A stretch of DNA of 61,706 nucleotides from Planctomycetaceae bacterium (GCA_020426325.1 JAGQQG010000032.1:1-61706), one strand, 5' to 3'. Counted from the stretch's first letter, positions 26,368 through 35,574 are shown. Made by a program: numbers and translations. The notes: generated from the letters alone by a model not told the origin.

Positions 26368-29244
26368 TTAGTGATTAAATCGGAACTCGGCTGAGGTGAT
26401 CAACCCCCACACCAGCTCTTGTGCAGCTGTTGCACGATCCGCCTCGCGACCAGCCAGATACGCAGTGACTTCCTGAGTCTCCTCATCCGACGGATGACGA
26501 TTCATGACGGTCAGATACAGCTGTTCCGCTGCTGTTGTCGGTTGCTCGGCGTTGACCATGCGTTCGGTCACATTTCCACTCGCTGGTGCCACCCAGCCGT
26601 TGACGGATCCGCCGTTAGCTGCAAATAACGCCTGATCAGCCGTTGCGAAGAAGTCACCCTGCGGCTGACCGGCAGCGGCTCCGTAGAACTGGATGAATGC
26701 CCCGAGGTTCCCCTTGAGCTTGTTGTATGTCCGTTGTTCGATCTCAAGTTCACGGGCTGCGAGTTGGGCCGGGTCCTGCTTTTGCTCATCGCTCAGCGGA
26801 GTGGCCTTCTCAACCTCTGCCGCTTCCGCTTGCCAGGCGCGGTCATAGATTCCCGTGGCCTTCAAAATCGACCAGCAGAGTTGCTCTGGGGTCAGCGGTT
26901 TCATAGAGGCAAGAGTGAAATCCGACGCGAACTGTTGCGTCAGTTCGGCCATGCCCGCATCAAAAGTTGCCTGATTTTGAACGACTTGTTCTTGTGCTGC
27001 GATGAGTTCGGTCTTCGCCGTCGCAGCTGACTGTTCATGAGCGGGGAGTTCCGCTTGAGCCTGCTCCAGCATTTGCGTTGCGGATTGCTGGACTGCTTTT
27101 GCTGAGGTGACATCCTCTGTTGCGGTTTCAATGGCCGTCTCAAACTGTCCCATCTCGGTCGCCAGGGCGGTAGAGCGTTCCTTCAGCTTTTGGGCAGCTT
27201 CAGCGAGGACTGTGTCGTCCGGCAGTTTGTCACTGGCTGTTTGAGCCGTCTCAGCAGCCGTTTGGACGGCCTTGATGTCCTCAATGCGTTTAGCAAGTGC
27301 AGCCTGTGCTTCCGCGAGAGACGCTGTTGTCATCGTTACGACCGCATCAGCAGAAGCAACAGCGGTCGCGCGTTCAGTCATCAGGCTCTTGTGCTGATTC
27401 AACGCTTGTTCCGCCGCAGTCAGTTCGGCTTCACGAGTTGCCACAGTGGCTTTGCTGTCAGCGATGGCCTGATCCAACTGGGGCAGAGCTGCGAGTGCCT
27501 GAACGATCTCCAATCTTTCGTCGAGTGACGCCAGAGCGACCGCATCACGACGCATCTGACGGCGAGCTTCCAGGAGGGCGCGCTCAGCGAGTCGCAGCGT
27601 CTCGTTCAACGGTGCCAGTCGAGTAACGGCTTCATCGACCGGTGGCTTGGCAGCTGCAAACGCTTCGGTCGGTGCAGCAACAGCTGCCGTCTTCTCATCG
27701 AGAGCTTTCTTCAGTGCTGCAACTGCATCAGTTATCTCCTTCACCCGTTGAGCGAACTTCTCAGCCGCTGCACCGAGTTCCTTGTCATCAGGCAACTTCG
27801 CAATTGCCGTTTGGGCCGCGGTTGCTGCCAGTTCCACGGGGGTGAGGATGGCCTGTTTCTGACCGAGTTCGCTTTGAGCCTTCGAAACAGCGGCGTCGGC
27901 TTCGTCCAGCTTCTTGCGGGCTTCATCGTATGCCTTGCGGGCCGTGTCCAGTTCGTCTGCGACGGGAATCGTGGCGGCCTCAGCCGCATTCCAGGCAGCG
28001 AGCGCCAGTTCATACGTCGCTGCCGATGCCTGGGCTGTCTGCTCAAGAGTGACCCGTTCCTGCTCTAACTCGGCGACGGTCGTTGCTGCTTCGCTTGCTA
28101 CCGCGAGAACATTCTCAGACTGATCGAACGGTCTCTGGTAAGTCTGCGACAAGGCGATCTCACGGATGAATCCGCGGATGTCGAAGTTCATCGCTGAGAA
28201 ACGTTCGCCCAGCAGCGTCATCAACTCGGGGTCAGTGGGCGGGTTATCGATGTGATGCAGATCAACGGGATGCACGAGACCACGTCCGAGCATGTGGGCC
28301 CAGAGTCGGTTCGCCATGTTCTCGTTGAACATGCGGTTCGTGCCGTCGGTGGCGAGTTCAGCCAGCTTGGATCGACGACTGAACTTGGGGACCGACTTCA
28401 CCCCATCAGCCGGAGCCACCTCGTACTCTTCGCCGGGATACGTGAAGGGTTCGTTAATGACCACATCGTTGAACAGTCGTGGTCCGGTGCGGTGCAATGT
28501 CCCCTGATTGAACACAGACTCAAAAGTCAAATCGTTCCCCGCCTTCTCCGCGTAAAGAGTCACCTCTTTGGTTGTTTCTTTATCCCCTTCTTTGACGGTC
28601 TCTTTTCGGACGACAGCATAGCCGGGAGCGAGGAACGCGAGCAGTCCGTGATAGTCTGCCTGACGGTAGTCGTTGATGTTCGGATGGTCGTGACACTGGG
28701 CGCATTGCAAGTCTCTGCCGAAAAAGATGCGACCGATGTCCCGTGTCAGCAGGTTCGATTCCGACTGTCGATCCAGGTAGAAGCGGGCAGCGGGCCGCAT
28801 GGCCTTGTCGTCGCCGTCTGCAGTGAGAATCTCGCGGGCCAGCTCGTTCCAGGGTTTGCCATCACGCAAAGAAGTCAACAGCCAGTTGTACCAGTCATCC
28901 TGTGGGACGTTGGTGTTGCTGCGACGCTCCATCAGCATCAGGTCGAGTGTCGTCGCCAGATGCCGAGTGAACTGTGGCGATGCCAGGAGTCGATCGATGA
29001 CCTGTGTGCGTTTGTCGGGTGACTCGTCGGCGAGAAAGGCACGCACCTCATCTGCGGTTGGCGGCATGCCGGTGAGGTCCAGCGAGGCACGTCTGAGGAA
29101 CTCCTCATCGCGACAGAGAGAAACGTCACCCGTCGATGGTGTCAGATGGTTATTGATCAGCACATGCAGGGGCTGATCCTCAGCAGTCGCAAGGCCCGTG
29201 AGACTCAGCAGACCGAACAGGGCAAGAGAGACCGTGACTCGCAT
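26368..29244 (-). CDS. DUF1549/DUF1553 protein with a long coiled-coil insertion
   Basis: This 958-residue protein has a signal peptide (about residues 1-21), a DUF1549 domain with one heme-like motif CAQCH at 181-185, and a DUF1553 domain (about 290-372 and 780-955). Between SQTYQRPF (366-373) and PLTPEQLCWSILKATG (783-798) lies an Ala/Glu/Lys-rich, mostly coiled-coil stretch of about 395 residues (378-772) that splits the DUF1553 domain. The insertion contains a duplicated block: KLPDDKELGAAAEKF at 483 and KLPDDTVLAEAAQKL at 673. The protein should be periplasmic. The gene is first in its operon and its promoter must lie in the 283-base gap shared with fabI. Confidence 0.88.
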   Translation of the reverse strand: MRVTVSLALFGLLSLTGLATAEDQPLHVLINNHLTPSTGDVSLCRDEEFLRRASLDLTGMPPTADEVRAFLADESPDKRTQVIDRLLASPQFTRHLATTLDLMLMERRSNTNVPQDDWYNWLLTSLRDGKPWNELAREILTADGDDKAMRPAARFYLDRQSESNLLTRDIGRIFFGRDLQCAQCHDHPNINDYRQADYHGLLAFLAPGYAVVRKETVKEGDKETTKEVTLYAEKAGNDLTFESVFNQGTLHRTGPRLFNDVVINEPFTYPGEEYEVAPADGVKSVPKFSRRSKLAELATDGTNRMFNENMANRLWAHMLGRGLVHPVDLHHIDNPPTDPELMTLLGERFSAMNFDIRGFIREIALSQTYQRPFDQSENVLAVASEAATTVAELEQERVTLEQTAQASAATYELALAAWNAAEAATIPVADELDTARKAYDEARKKLDEADAAVSKAQSELGQKQAILTPVELAATAAQTAIAKLPDDKELGAAAEKFAQRVKEITDAVAALKKALDEKTAAVAAPTEAFAAAKPPVDEAVTRLAPLNETLRLAERALLEARRQMRRDAVALASLDERLEIVQALAALPQLDQAIADSKATVATREAELTAAEQALNQHKSLMTERATAVASADAVVTMTTASLAEAQAALAKRIEDIKAVQTAAETAQTASDKLPDDTVLAEAAQKLKERSTALATEMGQFETAIETATEDVTSAKAVQQSATQMLEQAQAELPAHEQSAATAKTELIAAQEQVVQNQATFDAGMAELTQQFASDFTLASMKPLTPEQLCWSILKATGIYDRAWQAEAAEVEKATPLSDEQKQDPAQLAARELEIEQRTYNKLKGNLGAFIQFYGAAAGQPQGDFFATADQALFAANGGSVNGWVAPASGNVTERMVNAEQPTTAAEQLYLTVMNRHPSDEETQEVTAYLAGREADRATAAQELVWGLITSAEFRFNH

Positions 29245-29527
29245 GGGCGGGAACCAAAATTGAGGCAGGAGTCGACGACGGAAACCGCAGAGACGGATGG
29301 TCAGTCAATCGACCGGAGTGGGGACTCACAAGTCTATCACACAATAAGCCCTGGGAGGACGGAAAGTCAAGAAGAGTCACGATATCGAACTCAAATGCTG
29401 CCATCGAGATGCGGCGAGATTGAAGCATCGTCGCACGTCCGATAAGGTGGCACGATTCTGAATCACACAAAATCAGAGCGATGGCCATCAGCCAATCGCC
29501 ATCAGTTATTCGCCAATGGAGACAAAG

Positions 29528-30346
29528 ATGGGACTGCTCGACGGAAAGAAGGGAATCGTCTTCGGAATTGCCAACGATCGTTCGATCGCCTGGGGCATCG
29601 CCGAAAAACTGTTTGCTGAGGGGGCCGAGATGGGCTTCACCCATCTGCCGGACAAAGACCCGGCCCGCCCCAAGAACGAGAACAAGGTCCGCAAGCTGGT
29701 CGACCCCCACGGAGCCAAGTTCGTGGTCCCCTGTGACGTCACAAAGGACGAAGACCTCGACGCTGTGTTCAAGACCGTTGCGGATGAGTTCGGCAAGATT
29801 GACTTCGTCGTTCATAGCGTAGCCTATGCTCCGCCGGAAGACCTGACCGGTCCGGTGCACGACGTCAGCCGCGCGGGCTTCACGCTCTCGATGGACATCA
29901 GCGTCTACAGTCTCATTGCCATGACGGGCCGCGCCCGACCGCTGCTCAATCCCGGAGGCAGCGTGTTGTGCCTCACCTACTTCGGCGGCGAACGTGTCAT
30001 CCCAGGCTACAACTTGATGGGCATCTGCAAAGCGGCCCTGGAAAGCACCGTCACCTATCTCGCCAGTGAGCTCGGCAAGGGAGGCGTACGAGTTAACGCG
30101 ATCTCCGCAGGGCCGATCCGCACCATCAGTTCCAGTGGTGTCGGAGAGTTCCAGAGCATGATGAAACTTTACGAATCCTTCTCCCCACTCCGACAGAACG
30201 TCAGCCCGGAAGACGTCGGGAACACGGCCCTGTACCTCGTCAGCAACCTGGGAAGCGCCGTGACTGGCGAGAACATCCACGTCGACAGCGGCTACCACAT
30301 CATGGGCGCCCCGCCACTCGACCTGCAGGACAAGATCCAGTTCTAG
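29528..30346 (+). CDS. fabI: Enoyl-[acyl-carrier-protein] reductase (NADH), FabI
   Basis: This 272-residue short-chain reductase carries out the last step of the fatty-acid elongation cycle. The cofactor site reads [12 protein letters not shown]. The active site is Y151 (in TYFGG) and Y161-x6-K168 (YNLMGICK), the FabI-type spacing. The C-terminal signature SGYHIMG is present. The ATG at 29528 has GGAGA six bases upstream; an ATG at 29516 adds four residues. lpxK follows after 51 bases on the same strand, so lipid A and fatty-acid synthesis may be co-regulated. Confidence 0.95.
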   Translation: MGLLDGKKGIVFGIANDRSIAWGIAEKLFAEGAEMGFTHLPDKDPARPKNENKVRKLVDPHGAKFVVPCDVTKDEDLDAVFKTVADEFGKIDFVVHSVAYAPPEDLTGPVHDVSRAGFTLSMDISVYSLIAMTGRARPLLNPGGSVLCLTYFGGERVIPGYNLMGICKAALESTVTYLASELGKGGVRVNAISAGPIRTISSSGVGEFQSMMKLYESFSPLRQNVSPEDVGNTALYLVSNLGSAVTGENIHVDSGYHIMGAPPLDLQDKIQF

Positions 30347-30397
30347 TGCAGGACACCCCGGCACACGTCAATGCCTCGCAGAATGCTGAGGGCGTGA

Positions 30398-31489
30398 GTG
30401 GACGAACGCCTCTTTCTCGATGTCGTTTCCGGTCGGAAGACAAGCCTGTCAGCGAAGATGATGCGGGCCGTGCTCTGGCTGGTGGCGCCGGCGTATCGAG
30501 GGGTGATGGCCGCGCGGAATCTGTTGTTTGATGTGGGCCTGAAGCGGGCACATCGCAGTGATGTTCCGGTCATCAGTGTGGGGAACATCACGACCGGGGG
30601 AACCGGCAAGACGCCTGTGGTCGCATGGATGGCCAACTGGTTGCAGTCGCGCGGGATGAAGGTGTGCCTCGTGAGTCGGGGGTATCGCGAGCTGCAAGCC
30701 GGGGGCAACGACGAACTGCGTGTTCTCGAACAGTTGTGTCCCGGAGTGCCGCATGTGCAGAACCGGGATCGGGTGGCTGCTGCGAAGGAAGCGGTTGAAC
30801 GACATCATGCGGATGTCATCGTGCTGGACGACGGGTTTCAGCACCGACGTCTGCATCGAGACGTTGACGTTGTGTTGCTCGATGCGACAAACCCGTGGGG
30901 ATACGGACATCTGTTGCCGCGGGGATTGATGCGTGAGCCCCGATCCTCACTCCGCAGGGCAAGCATTGTCGTACTGACACGTGTTGATCAGGTGGACGAG
31001 CAGGCGTTGCAAAAACTTCGGAACGAAGTCCGACAGGCGACGAATGCTCCTGTGGCTGAAGTGGCTTTTCGCCCCACTCAGCTGCGATCGATCACTGGTG
31101 CGACTGCAGACGTGAAGTCATTCGCCAACGAGAAACTGCTGGCCTTCTGCGGGATCGGCAATCCGGAAGGGTTTCGACGGACGCTACGCGACTCGGGAAT
31201 TCACGTGAGCGACGATGCGTTTGTGACGTTTGCCGATCATCACCACTACACACAGTCGGAGTTGATGTCACTCGTCGACCGGGCACGCGCGAAGGGAGTG
31301 TCAGCGATGGTTACCACACAGAAGGATCTGGTGAAGCTCGATCCAGCATGGACCTGCACGCTCCCCATCTGGGCAGTCATCATCGGCGCGGAGGTCGTCA
31401 CGGGGCTGGAAGCACTGGACTCCGTGTTGCAGGAGATCGCTAACCCAAAGAATGCCAGAGACCCGATCGCGAACGATCGGGCCTCTTAG
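30398..31489 (+). CDS. lpxK: Tetraacyldisaccharide 4'-kinase
   Basis: LpxK phosphorylates the 4' position of the tetraacyldisaccharide in lipid A synthesis at the inner membrane. The Walker A motif is GNITTGGTGKTP at residues 62-73, and the conserved DDGFQHRRLHRD is present. A hydrophobic N-terminal helix near residues 20-40 anchors it. The GTG at 30398 has GAGGG at a suitable distance and gives an N-terminus like other family members. The length of 363 residues is normal. Its presence means this planctomycete probably makes lipid A. The 3' end of the gene contains a strong stem-loop. Confidence 0.93.
   Translation: MDERLFLDVVSGRKTSLSAKMMRAVLWLVAPAYRGVMAARNLLFDVGLKRAHRSDVPVISVGNITTGGTGKTPVVAWMANWLQSRGMKVCLVSRGYRELQAGGNDELRVLEQLCPGVPHVQNRDRVAAAKEAVERHHADVIVLDDGFQHRRLHRDVDVVLLDATNPWGYGHLLPRGLMREPRSSLRRASIVVLTRVDQVDEQALQKLRNEVRQATNAPVAEVAFRPTQLRSITGATADVKSFANEKLLAFCGIGNPEGFRRTLRDSGIHVSDDAFVTFADHHHYTQSELMSLVDRARAKGVSAMVTTQKDLVKLDPAWTCTLPIWAVIIGAEVVTGLEALDSVLQEIANPKNARDPIANDRAS
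31457..31486. terminator. Hairpin between convergent genes, overlapping the lpxK 3' end
   Basis: A 13-base stem closes a 4-base loop. The inner part is CCCGATCG-CGAA-CGATCGGG, perfectly paired. On the minus strand all 13 pairs form, counting one G-T wobble, around a TTCG loop; on the plus strand one A-C mismatch appears. The stop codon of lpxK follows directly. The gene at 31531 ends 45 bases away on the other strand, so this is probably a shared terminator, although no long T run follows. Confidence 0.55.
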
Positions 31490-31530
31490 CCGGGCAAACG
31501 TCGGCCAGTCAATCAAATGTTTGAAGTGTC

Positions 31531-32475
31531 TCAGCGGCCTCCGAACCGGAAGGTTCGTGTCTGTGGCTGAGTTGACTCGAAGTTCTGCGGAAACTGTGTT
31601 TGAGGTGTATTGAATTGTGGAGTGTTGAAACTGTTGCCCCCCCGGTTCTTGAACAGCAATCTCGCCCCCGGCTTCTCTGACTCCAGTCGGAACTCTGCCT
31701 GAAACCGACCGTTGTTCTGAGGTGCGATCGTCGATCGCATCGTGGTGTTGTTCGGAGATGTCGGCCGAGAGACCGAGTGAGGACTTATGTTGTTGGGCGA
31801 TGCAGCAATGAACTCCGAACTTGGTGTTTGATTGTTGGGGTTTCCGATTTTCGGTTGGAAGTTGTTGGGATTTCCCGGGAAGTTCGAGGAGAACGGCACG
31901 CTGTTATTCGGGTTGCTCCCCGGCAGTGGTGACCTCGGAATCACGTTGTTCGGATTCGACGGGAAACCTCCATTGGGGAATTGATTGGAGTTGTGCACGA
32001 GTGGCTGTCCGCCCTGAGAGGGACCGCTGGCGGCATGCGGATGGTCGTGACCATGAGCGTGCGGGTCACCGCCGCCGATCGGCTTGAATGTCACCCAGGC
32101 ATATTGATTCCCGACTCCCGGACGAAAGAACTCGATGGCTGCTTCGCGGAACGGGCCGATCTGGCTTTTGGCTTGTTCCATGTCAGCATGTGAGCGAATA
32201 GAAAACGTGGGCATCCCCTCTGCGGTCGCCTGGAGCAAAATATCGCCCGCAAACAGTCGCCCCTCTGCCGAGTAACCCGGGATCGTATCGGTGATCGTCA
32301 GGCCCTGTTGCGTCGTCTGTGCATAGACCCCCAGCAGCATGCCCGATTCCGTATGCAGGGAACCATGTGAATCATGCGAATGATTGAACAGTTCCTGCTG
32401 TGCGGTTGCGAACTGACCGGACAGAACCGTGATGGCAATGGCAGTCAGGAATGTGGTGGATGTTGGAAACTTCAT
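31531..32475 (-). CDS. Secreted Asn/Pro-rich protein with PDZ-like segment, unknown function
   Basis: The protein of 314 residues starts at the ATG at 32475 with a signal peptide (hydrophobic core and cleavage near ATAQQ). The first half has TITDTIPGYSAEGRLFAGDILLQAT, written here only as a PDZ-like loop in which a hydrophobic product of processing would bind; the Gly-Tyr region and GDILL fit this fold loosely. A His-rich stretch (DPHAHGHDHPHA) follows, then a low-complexity region with repeated PNN units and Gln/Asn. It is divergent from the sigma factor gene, so the two may be functionally linked, but no family is firmly recognised. Confidence 0.5.
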   Translation of the reverse strand: MKFPTSTTFLTAIAITVLSGQFATAQQELFNHSHDSHGSLHTESGMLLGVYAQTTQQGLTITDTIPGYSAEGRLFAGDILLQATAEGMPTFSIRSHADMEQAKSQIGPFREAAIEFFRPGVGNQYAWVTFKPIGGGDPHAHGHDHPHAASGPSQGGQPLVHNSNQFPNGGFPSNPNNVIPRSPLPGSNPNNSVPFSSNFPGNPNNFQPKIGNPNNQTPSSEFIAASPNNISPHSVSRPTSPNNTTMRSTIAPQNNGRFQAEFRLESEKPGARLLFKNRGGNSFNTPQFNTPQTQFPQNFESTQPQTRTFRFGGR

Positions 32476-32687
32476 GGGATCACCCCGGAAGGCAGGACCA
32501 CGTCGCCGCATTCTCGCGGATGTGTGGCAATATGTGGGAATGCTGCATCCTTGTCAGCGCGTGAAGGGGTGGACCGGGGGGACACCCCTCTCCGCGAAAG
32601 ACAACGCATGGTTAAACGTAATCTTCCGCCAGTTCTCTCCATTTTTCGTGAACGAATCTCTGGTCGAGTCGCACTATACTGGCGGAG

Positions 32688-34406
32688 ATGCCTGTGACCT
32701 CACCCCCGCCCACGATCGACTCTTTGACTGACCGGGAGTTAATTACCCGTTATGTCAGCCTTCACGATGAGATCGCATTTGCGGCCCTGGTCCGGCGGCA
32801 TTCTTCGCTGATTTTGGGAATTTGTCACAGAGTCCTCGGACATCGGCAGGACGTGGAGGATGCGTTTCAGGCAACATTCCTCGTGCTGGCCCGCGATGCC
32901 CACCGGGTTCGTAAGCGGGAATCGCTCGCAAGTTGGCTGCACGGCGTGGCTTACCGCACGTCGCTGCGGGCCGCAGAAAGCCGTCACCGCCGCATTCGTC
33001 TGCTGCAGGACGTCACCATGATCGAAGACAGCTCGCTCGCCGACGTCGAACTCCGTCACCAGCGGCAACTTCTGGACGAGGAACTCGAAAACCTGCCGGA
33101 GAAGTACCGGGCCCCCCTGATCCTGCACTACCTCGAAGGACAGACAGCCCAGCAGGTTGCTCAGACGCTGAAGCTGTCCACCTCGACCGTCGAAGGCCGA
33201 CTGAAGCGCGGCCGCAAGGAACTGCACCTGCGTCTGGTCCGTCGCGGCCTCGGCCTCTCGATCGCCGTCGCCGCCCTGTCCGCCACGCCTCAACTGGTGA
33301 CGGCTGCGGAGACCTCGACTCTGGTCGGCAGCACGATCCAAGCCGGCCTGTCCTACACCGCCGGCGACCCCGCCGGCCCCCTGTTCACCCACGAAGCGGC
33401 CCGCCTCGCGGCCCAGGAGACTCTCGCCATGACGCTCACCACCACAACCGCCACCGTGACCGCCCTGATTCTGATCCCCATCGCCGTGACGATGTCGAAC
33501 CACAACACAACGTCCGAAATCCTGATGACTGAATCGACATCACAGATCGTGACTGCTGTCGGCCAGGAACCGGAACCGACCGCTGTTCTGTTGGCGCAAG
33601 CAGAAGAGCCATCTGTTACGGAGGAAGTTTTGGAGGACGCAGAGGCCGACACGATCATTATTCAGGCGAGTGAGCAAGATGGGAAGGTAGAAATCACTAC
33701 CGAATCTGGCCCTAATTCGATGAAGCTGACTACTCCCAGACTTCGCCTGTATTCCCAGGTGCCGAAACCGGTCACTGAAACGGGTGAGCGTCTATACTGG
33801 ACTTTCGACAAGAAACCGGAAGCCTTGGAACGAATTTCGGCTGAACTTCAGAACAAGACGCAGCTTGAATTTGTCGACACCCCACTGAGCGAAGCGCTCG
33901 GATACATCGGTCAGTTGCACAACATCACGATTCTGACCAAGGAGAAACAACTCAGTGACGAAGGTGTAGCGACGGACACTCCTATCAGTTTAACCATTCA
34001 CGATGTCCAACTGGAGAGTGCTCTTGACCTGATGCTTGAACCGTTGGAGCTCGACTACCTGATCGAGAACGAGGTGATGCGAATCACGAGTCGGGAAGAT
34101 GCTGACGAACATCTGGAGACGCGGGTCTACGATTTGCCAGCTGGGTATGACCAACAAAACTTTCAGACCCTCATCGACCTCACCATGGATGCAACAAGCG
34201 GCCACTGGGAGGAAATTGATGGTGTTGGTGGAATCATATATTCCGTTCGTGGTGGACTTGTCATCCGGCACAACCAACGGACGCATCGCGAGATCGAAGC
34301 CCTGTTTGAGCAACTGGAGGCGCATGCGGCGGTGGAGCGTGCGCAGCCGGGACCGGAGACGTTTGAGCAGCCACGTCCACAGACGTTGGAACAGAAGGCT
34401 GACTGA
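32688..34406 (+). CDS. ECF sigma factor fused to a membrane segment and STN-like domain
   Basis: Residues 28-95 are sigma region 2 (RRHSSLILGICHRVLGH, DVEDAFQATFLVLAR) and 122-182 are region 4 (LPEKYRAPLILHYLEG, STSTVEGRLKRGRKEL). After an Ala/Thr-rich linker comes a membrane segment at about 247-270, then an acidic region and a domain at about 384-470 resembling the STN (secretin/TonB N-terminal) fold: PLSEALGYIGQLHNITI and LESALDLMLEPLELDYLI. The C-terminus would face the periplasm if the helix spans the membrane. Long C-terminal extensions of this kind are known in planctomycete ECF sigma factors. The ATG at 32688 touches GGCGGAG; a GTG at 32694 is an alternative start. Confidence 0.85.
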   Translation: MPVTSPPPTIDSLTDRELITRYVSLHDEIAFAALVRRHSSLILGICHRVLGHRQDVEDAFQATFLVLARDAHRVRKRESLASWLHGVAYRTSLRAAESRHRRIRLLQDVTMIEDSSLADVELRHQRQLLDEELENLPEKYRAPLILHYLEGQTAQQVAQTLKLSTSTVEGRLKRGRKELHLRLVRRGLGLSIAVAALSATPQLVTAAETSTLVGSTIQAGLSYTAGDPAGPLFTHEAARLAAQETLAMTLTTTTATVTALILIPIAVTMSNHNTTSEILMTESTSQIVTAVGQEPEPTAVLLAQAEEPSVTEEVLEDAEADTIIIQASEQDGKVEITTESGPNSMKLTTPRLRLYSQVPKPVTETGERLYWTFDKKPEALERISAELQNKTQLEFVDTPLSEALGYIGQLHNITILTKEKQLSDEGVATDTPISLTIHDVQLESALDLMLEPLELDYLIENEVMRITSREDADEHLETRVYDLPAGYDQQNFQTLIDLTMDATSGHWEEIDGVGGIIYSVRGGLVIRHNQRTHREIEALFEQLEAHAAVERAQPGPETFEQPRPQTLEQKAD

Positions 34407-34410
34407 TCAT

Positions 34411-34446
34411 CTGGGATTTCAGATCTCAGATCTGTGATCTCGGATT
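34411..34446. repeat. AT-rich heptad-like repeat, copy 1
   Basis: This copy is degenerate, with units close to GATTTCA/GATCTCA. It is directly downstream of the sigma factor stop codon. Confidence 0.5.
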
Positions 34447-34716
34447 CAAGCTGACTTGTTTTGCGGTCAACAGGAAGAAAGTGGACTGGCCAGTCCGGGG
34501 TGAAGGGTCGCTGTCCGGTTGCGGCGGTTCGGCCAGTCCCGGCAACTCGCGAGTGATCGATCGGTTCCCAGCCGCTGCCGAATCATGCGACCGGGTGGCC
34601 AGCGAGTTGACGAAACGACCTCGCGTGTCATGCAACTGCGAGGTCAGACAACAGGAGGTTGCCCCTTCAAACATGCGAAGTGCGGTTGCGCAATTGAGCC
34701 GAGAATGGCAATGTGC

Positions 34717-34747
34717 AGATTTGAAATCTGAGATTTGAGATTTCAAA
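34717..34747. repeat. AT-rich heptad-like repeat, copy 2
   Basis: The sequence alternates AGATTTGA, AATCTGA and GATTTCA. It sits 28 bases beyond the stop codon of the broken S23-type gene and is inverted relative to copy 4. Confidence 0.6.
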
Positions 34748-34774
34748 GCACAGATTCCGGTGTAATGGCATGGC

Positions 34775-35356
34775 TCACGAGCCATCTGACTGTTGATCTT
34801 GCGGTCGCTCTTGAGCTTTACGTTGTTCTCGCAGTCGCCGTTCCTGCTGGGCTTCGACGGCTTGGCGATTTTGTTGCCAGAAAGCTTCGGCCTGTTTGCG
34901 GTTGTGGTAGGCCTGCTTGTTCTGATCGGTCAGATGCCGGGGGCCTTTGATGTCGGTGTTCTGGAGGGAGTTGGCCCAGCCGTGGAGTTGGCGGGAGATG
35001 GATTCGCACTGGGACATCAGATTTGAAATTTGAGATTTCAGATTTGAGATCTCAGAGGCTGCGCGCGGGGAGTTCATTGAAATGCTTGAGATAGATCTGC
35101 CCAGGTAATGCAGCATTGAGCGGACTTCGCCGACGGAGCCTCAGGCGATGTAGAGGAACATCAGCAGTTCATTGGTGGTGCCGCGCTCGAAGCCTTCTGC
35201 GATGTTGTTGCTGACCGAGAGGGAGGCGCGGTCGACCTGGTCGATCCAGTTGCGACGAGTGCGAACGTGGTCGTGTTGACAGAGGGTGTCGACGTCCAGT
35301 TTGAGATTGATCGCCGCTTGCCAGACGGGGAGGTCCTCGAAGCGGGAGTACTTCAT
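34775..35356 (-). pseudogene. Four-helix-bundle protein (S23/23S rRNA IVS family) with in-frame TGA
   Basis: The frame from the ATG at 35356 (AGGA upstream) reads MKYSRFEDLPVWQAA, SNNIAEGFERGTTNELL and FLYIA, which is the S23/four-helix-bundle family, then TGA at 35141-35143. The same frame continues without a gap as GSVGEVRSMLHYLG, SISRQLHGWANSLQNTDIKG and a Gln/Arg-rich tail to 34775. The family usually reads FLYIARGS here, so the TGA replaces an arginine codon, most simply CGA. The intact protein would have 193 residues. An AT-rich repeat (35018-35056) is translated within it as SEISNLKSQISNL. Function of the family is unclear; some members lie in rRNA intervening sequences. Confidence 0.75.
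35018..35056. repeat. AT-rich heptad-like repeat inside the broken S23-type gene
   Basis: Units close to AGATTTGA and AATTTGA lie in the same frame as the surrounding broken gene and are read as a Ser/Asn/Leu/Lys repeat. Confidence 0.6.
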
Positions 35357-35417
35357 GGAAATGTCCTGATTAAACAGCGGCAGATGGGTTATAAGCAGTC
35401 TCACCGAATTGATTGGC

Positions 35418-35460
35418 GATTTCAAATTTCAAATTTCAAATTTCAGATCTGAAATCTCAG
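35418..35460. repeat. AT-rich heptad-like repeat, tandem copy 4
   Basis: The unit AATTTCA is repeated three times, followed by GATCTGAAATCTCAG. It lies 62 bases upstream of the start of the broken S23-type gene and about 115 bases upstream of the peroxiredoxin start. Confidence 0.7.
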
Positions 35461-35574
35461 CAATCGCTTCGTCAGCGTCATTTCTCCTCGAAGCGTGCTT
35501 ACTTGACACTCCGGCGACTCCGTGTGAATGTAAAAGCGATGACCTTGCCATGGCCTTTGAACGGAGTGAATCGG

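Larger units (their letters stand above)
34407..34774. other. Gene-free stretch with AT-rich repeats
   Basis: These 368 bases lie between the sigma factor gene and the end of the broken S23-type gene. I see no convincing gene. It contains repeat clusters at 34411-34446 and 34717-34747, and a 14-base palindrome GGACTGGCCAGTCC at 34483-34496. Confidence 0.5.

Noticed and set aside
29180-30364. Long open frame on the minus strand opposite fabI (about 394 codons)
   Set aside because: The plus strand has an unambiguous FabI. The opposite frame shows no domain and is an effect of codon bias.
35141-35143. Read-through or recoding of TGA in the S23-type gene
   Set aside because: TGA ends many genes in the window, no selenocysteine element is visible, and the position corresponds to an arginine, so a nonsense change is simpler.
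35418-35460. Tandem AATTTCA units as a CRISPR array
   Set aside because: Units are about 7 bases, directly adjacent, and have no spacers. No cas genes are near.
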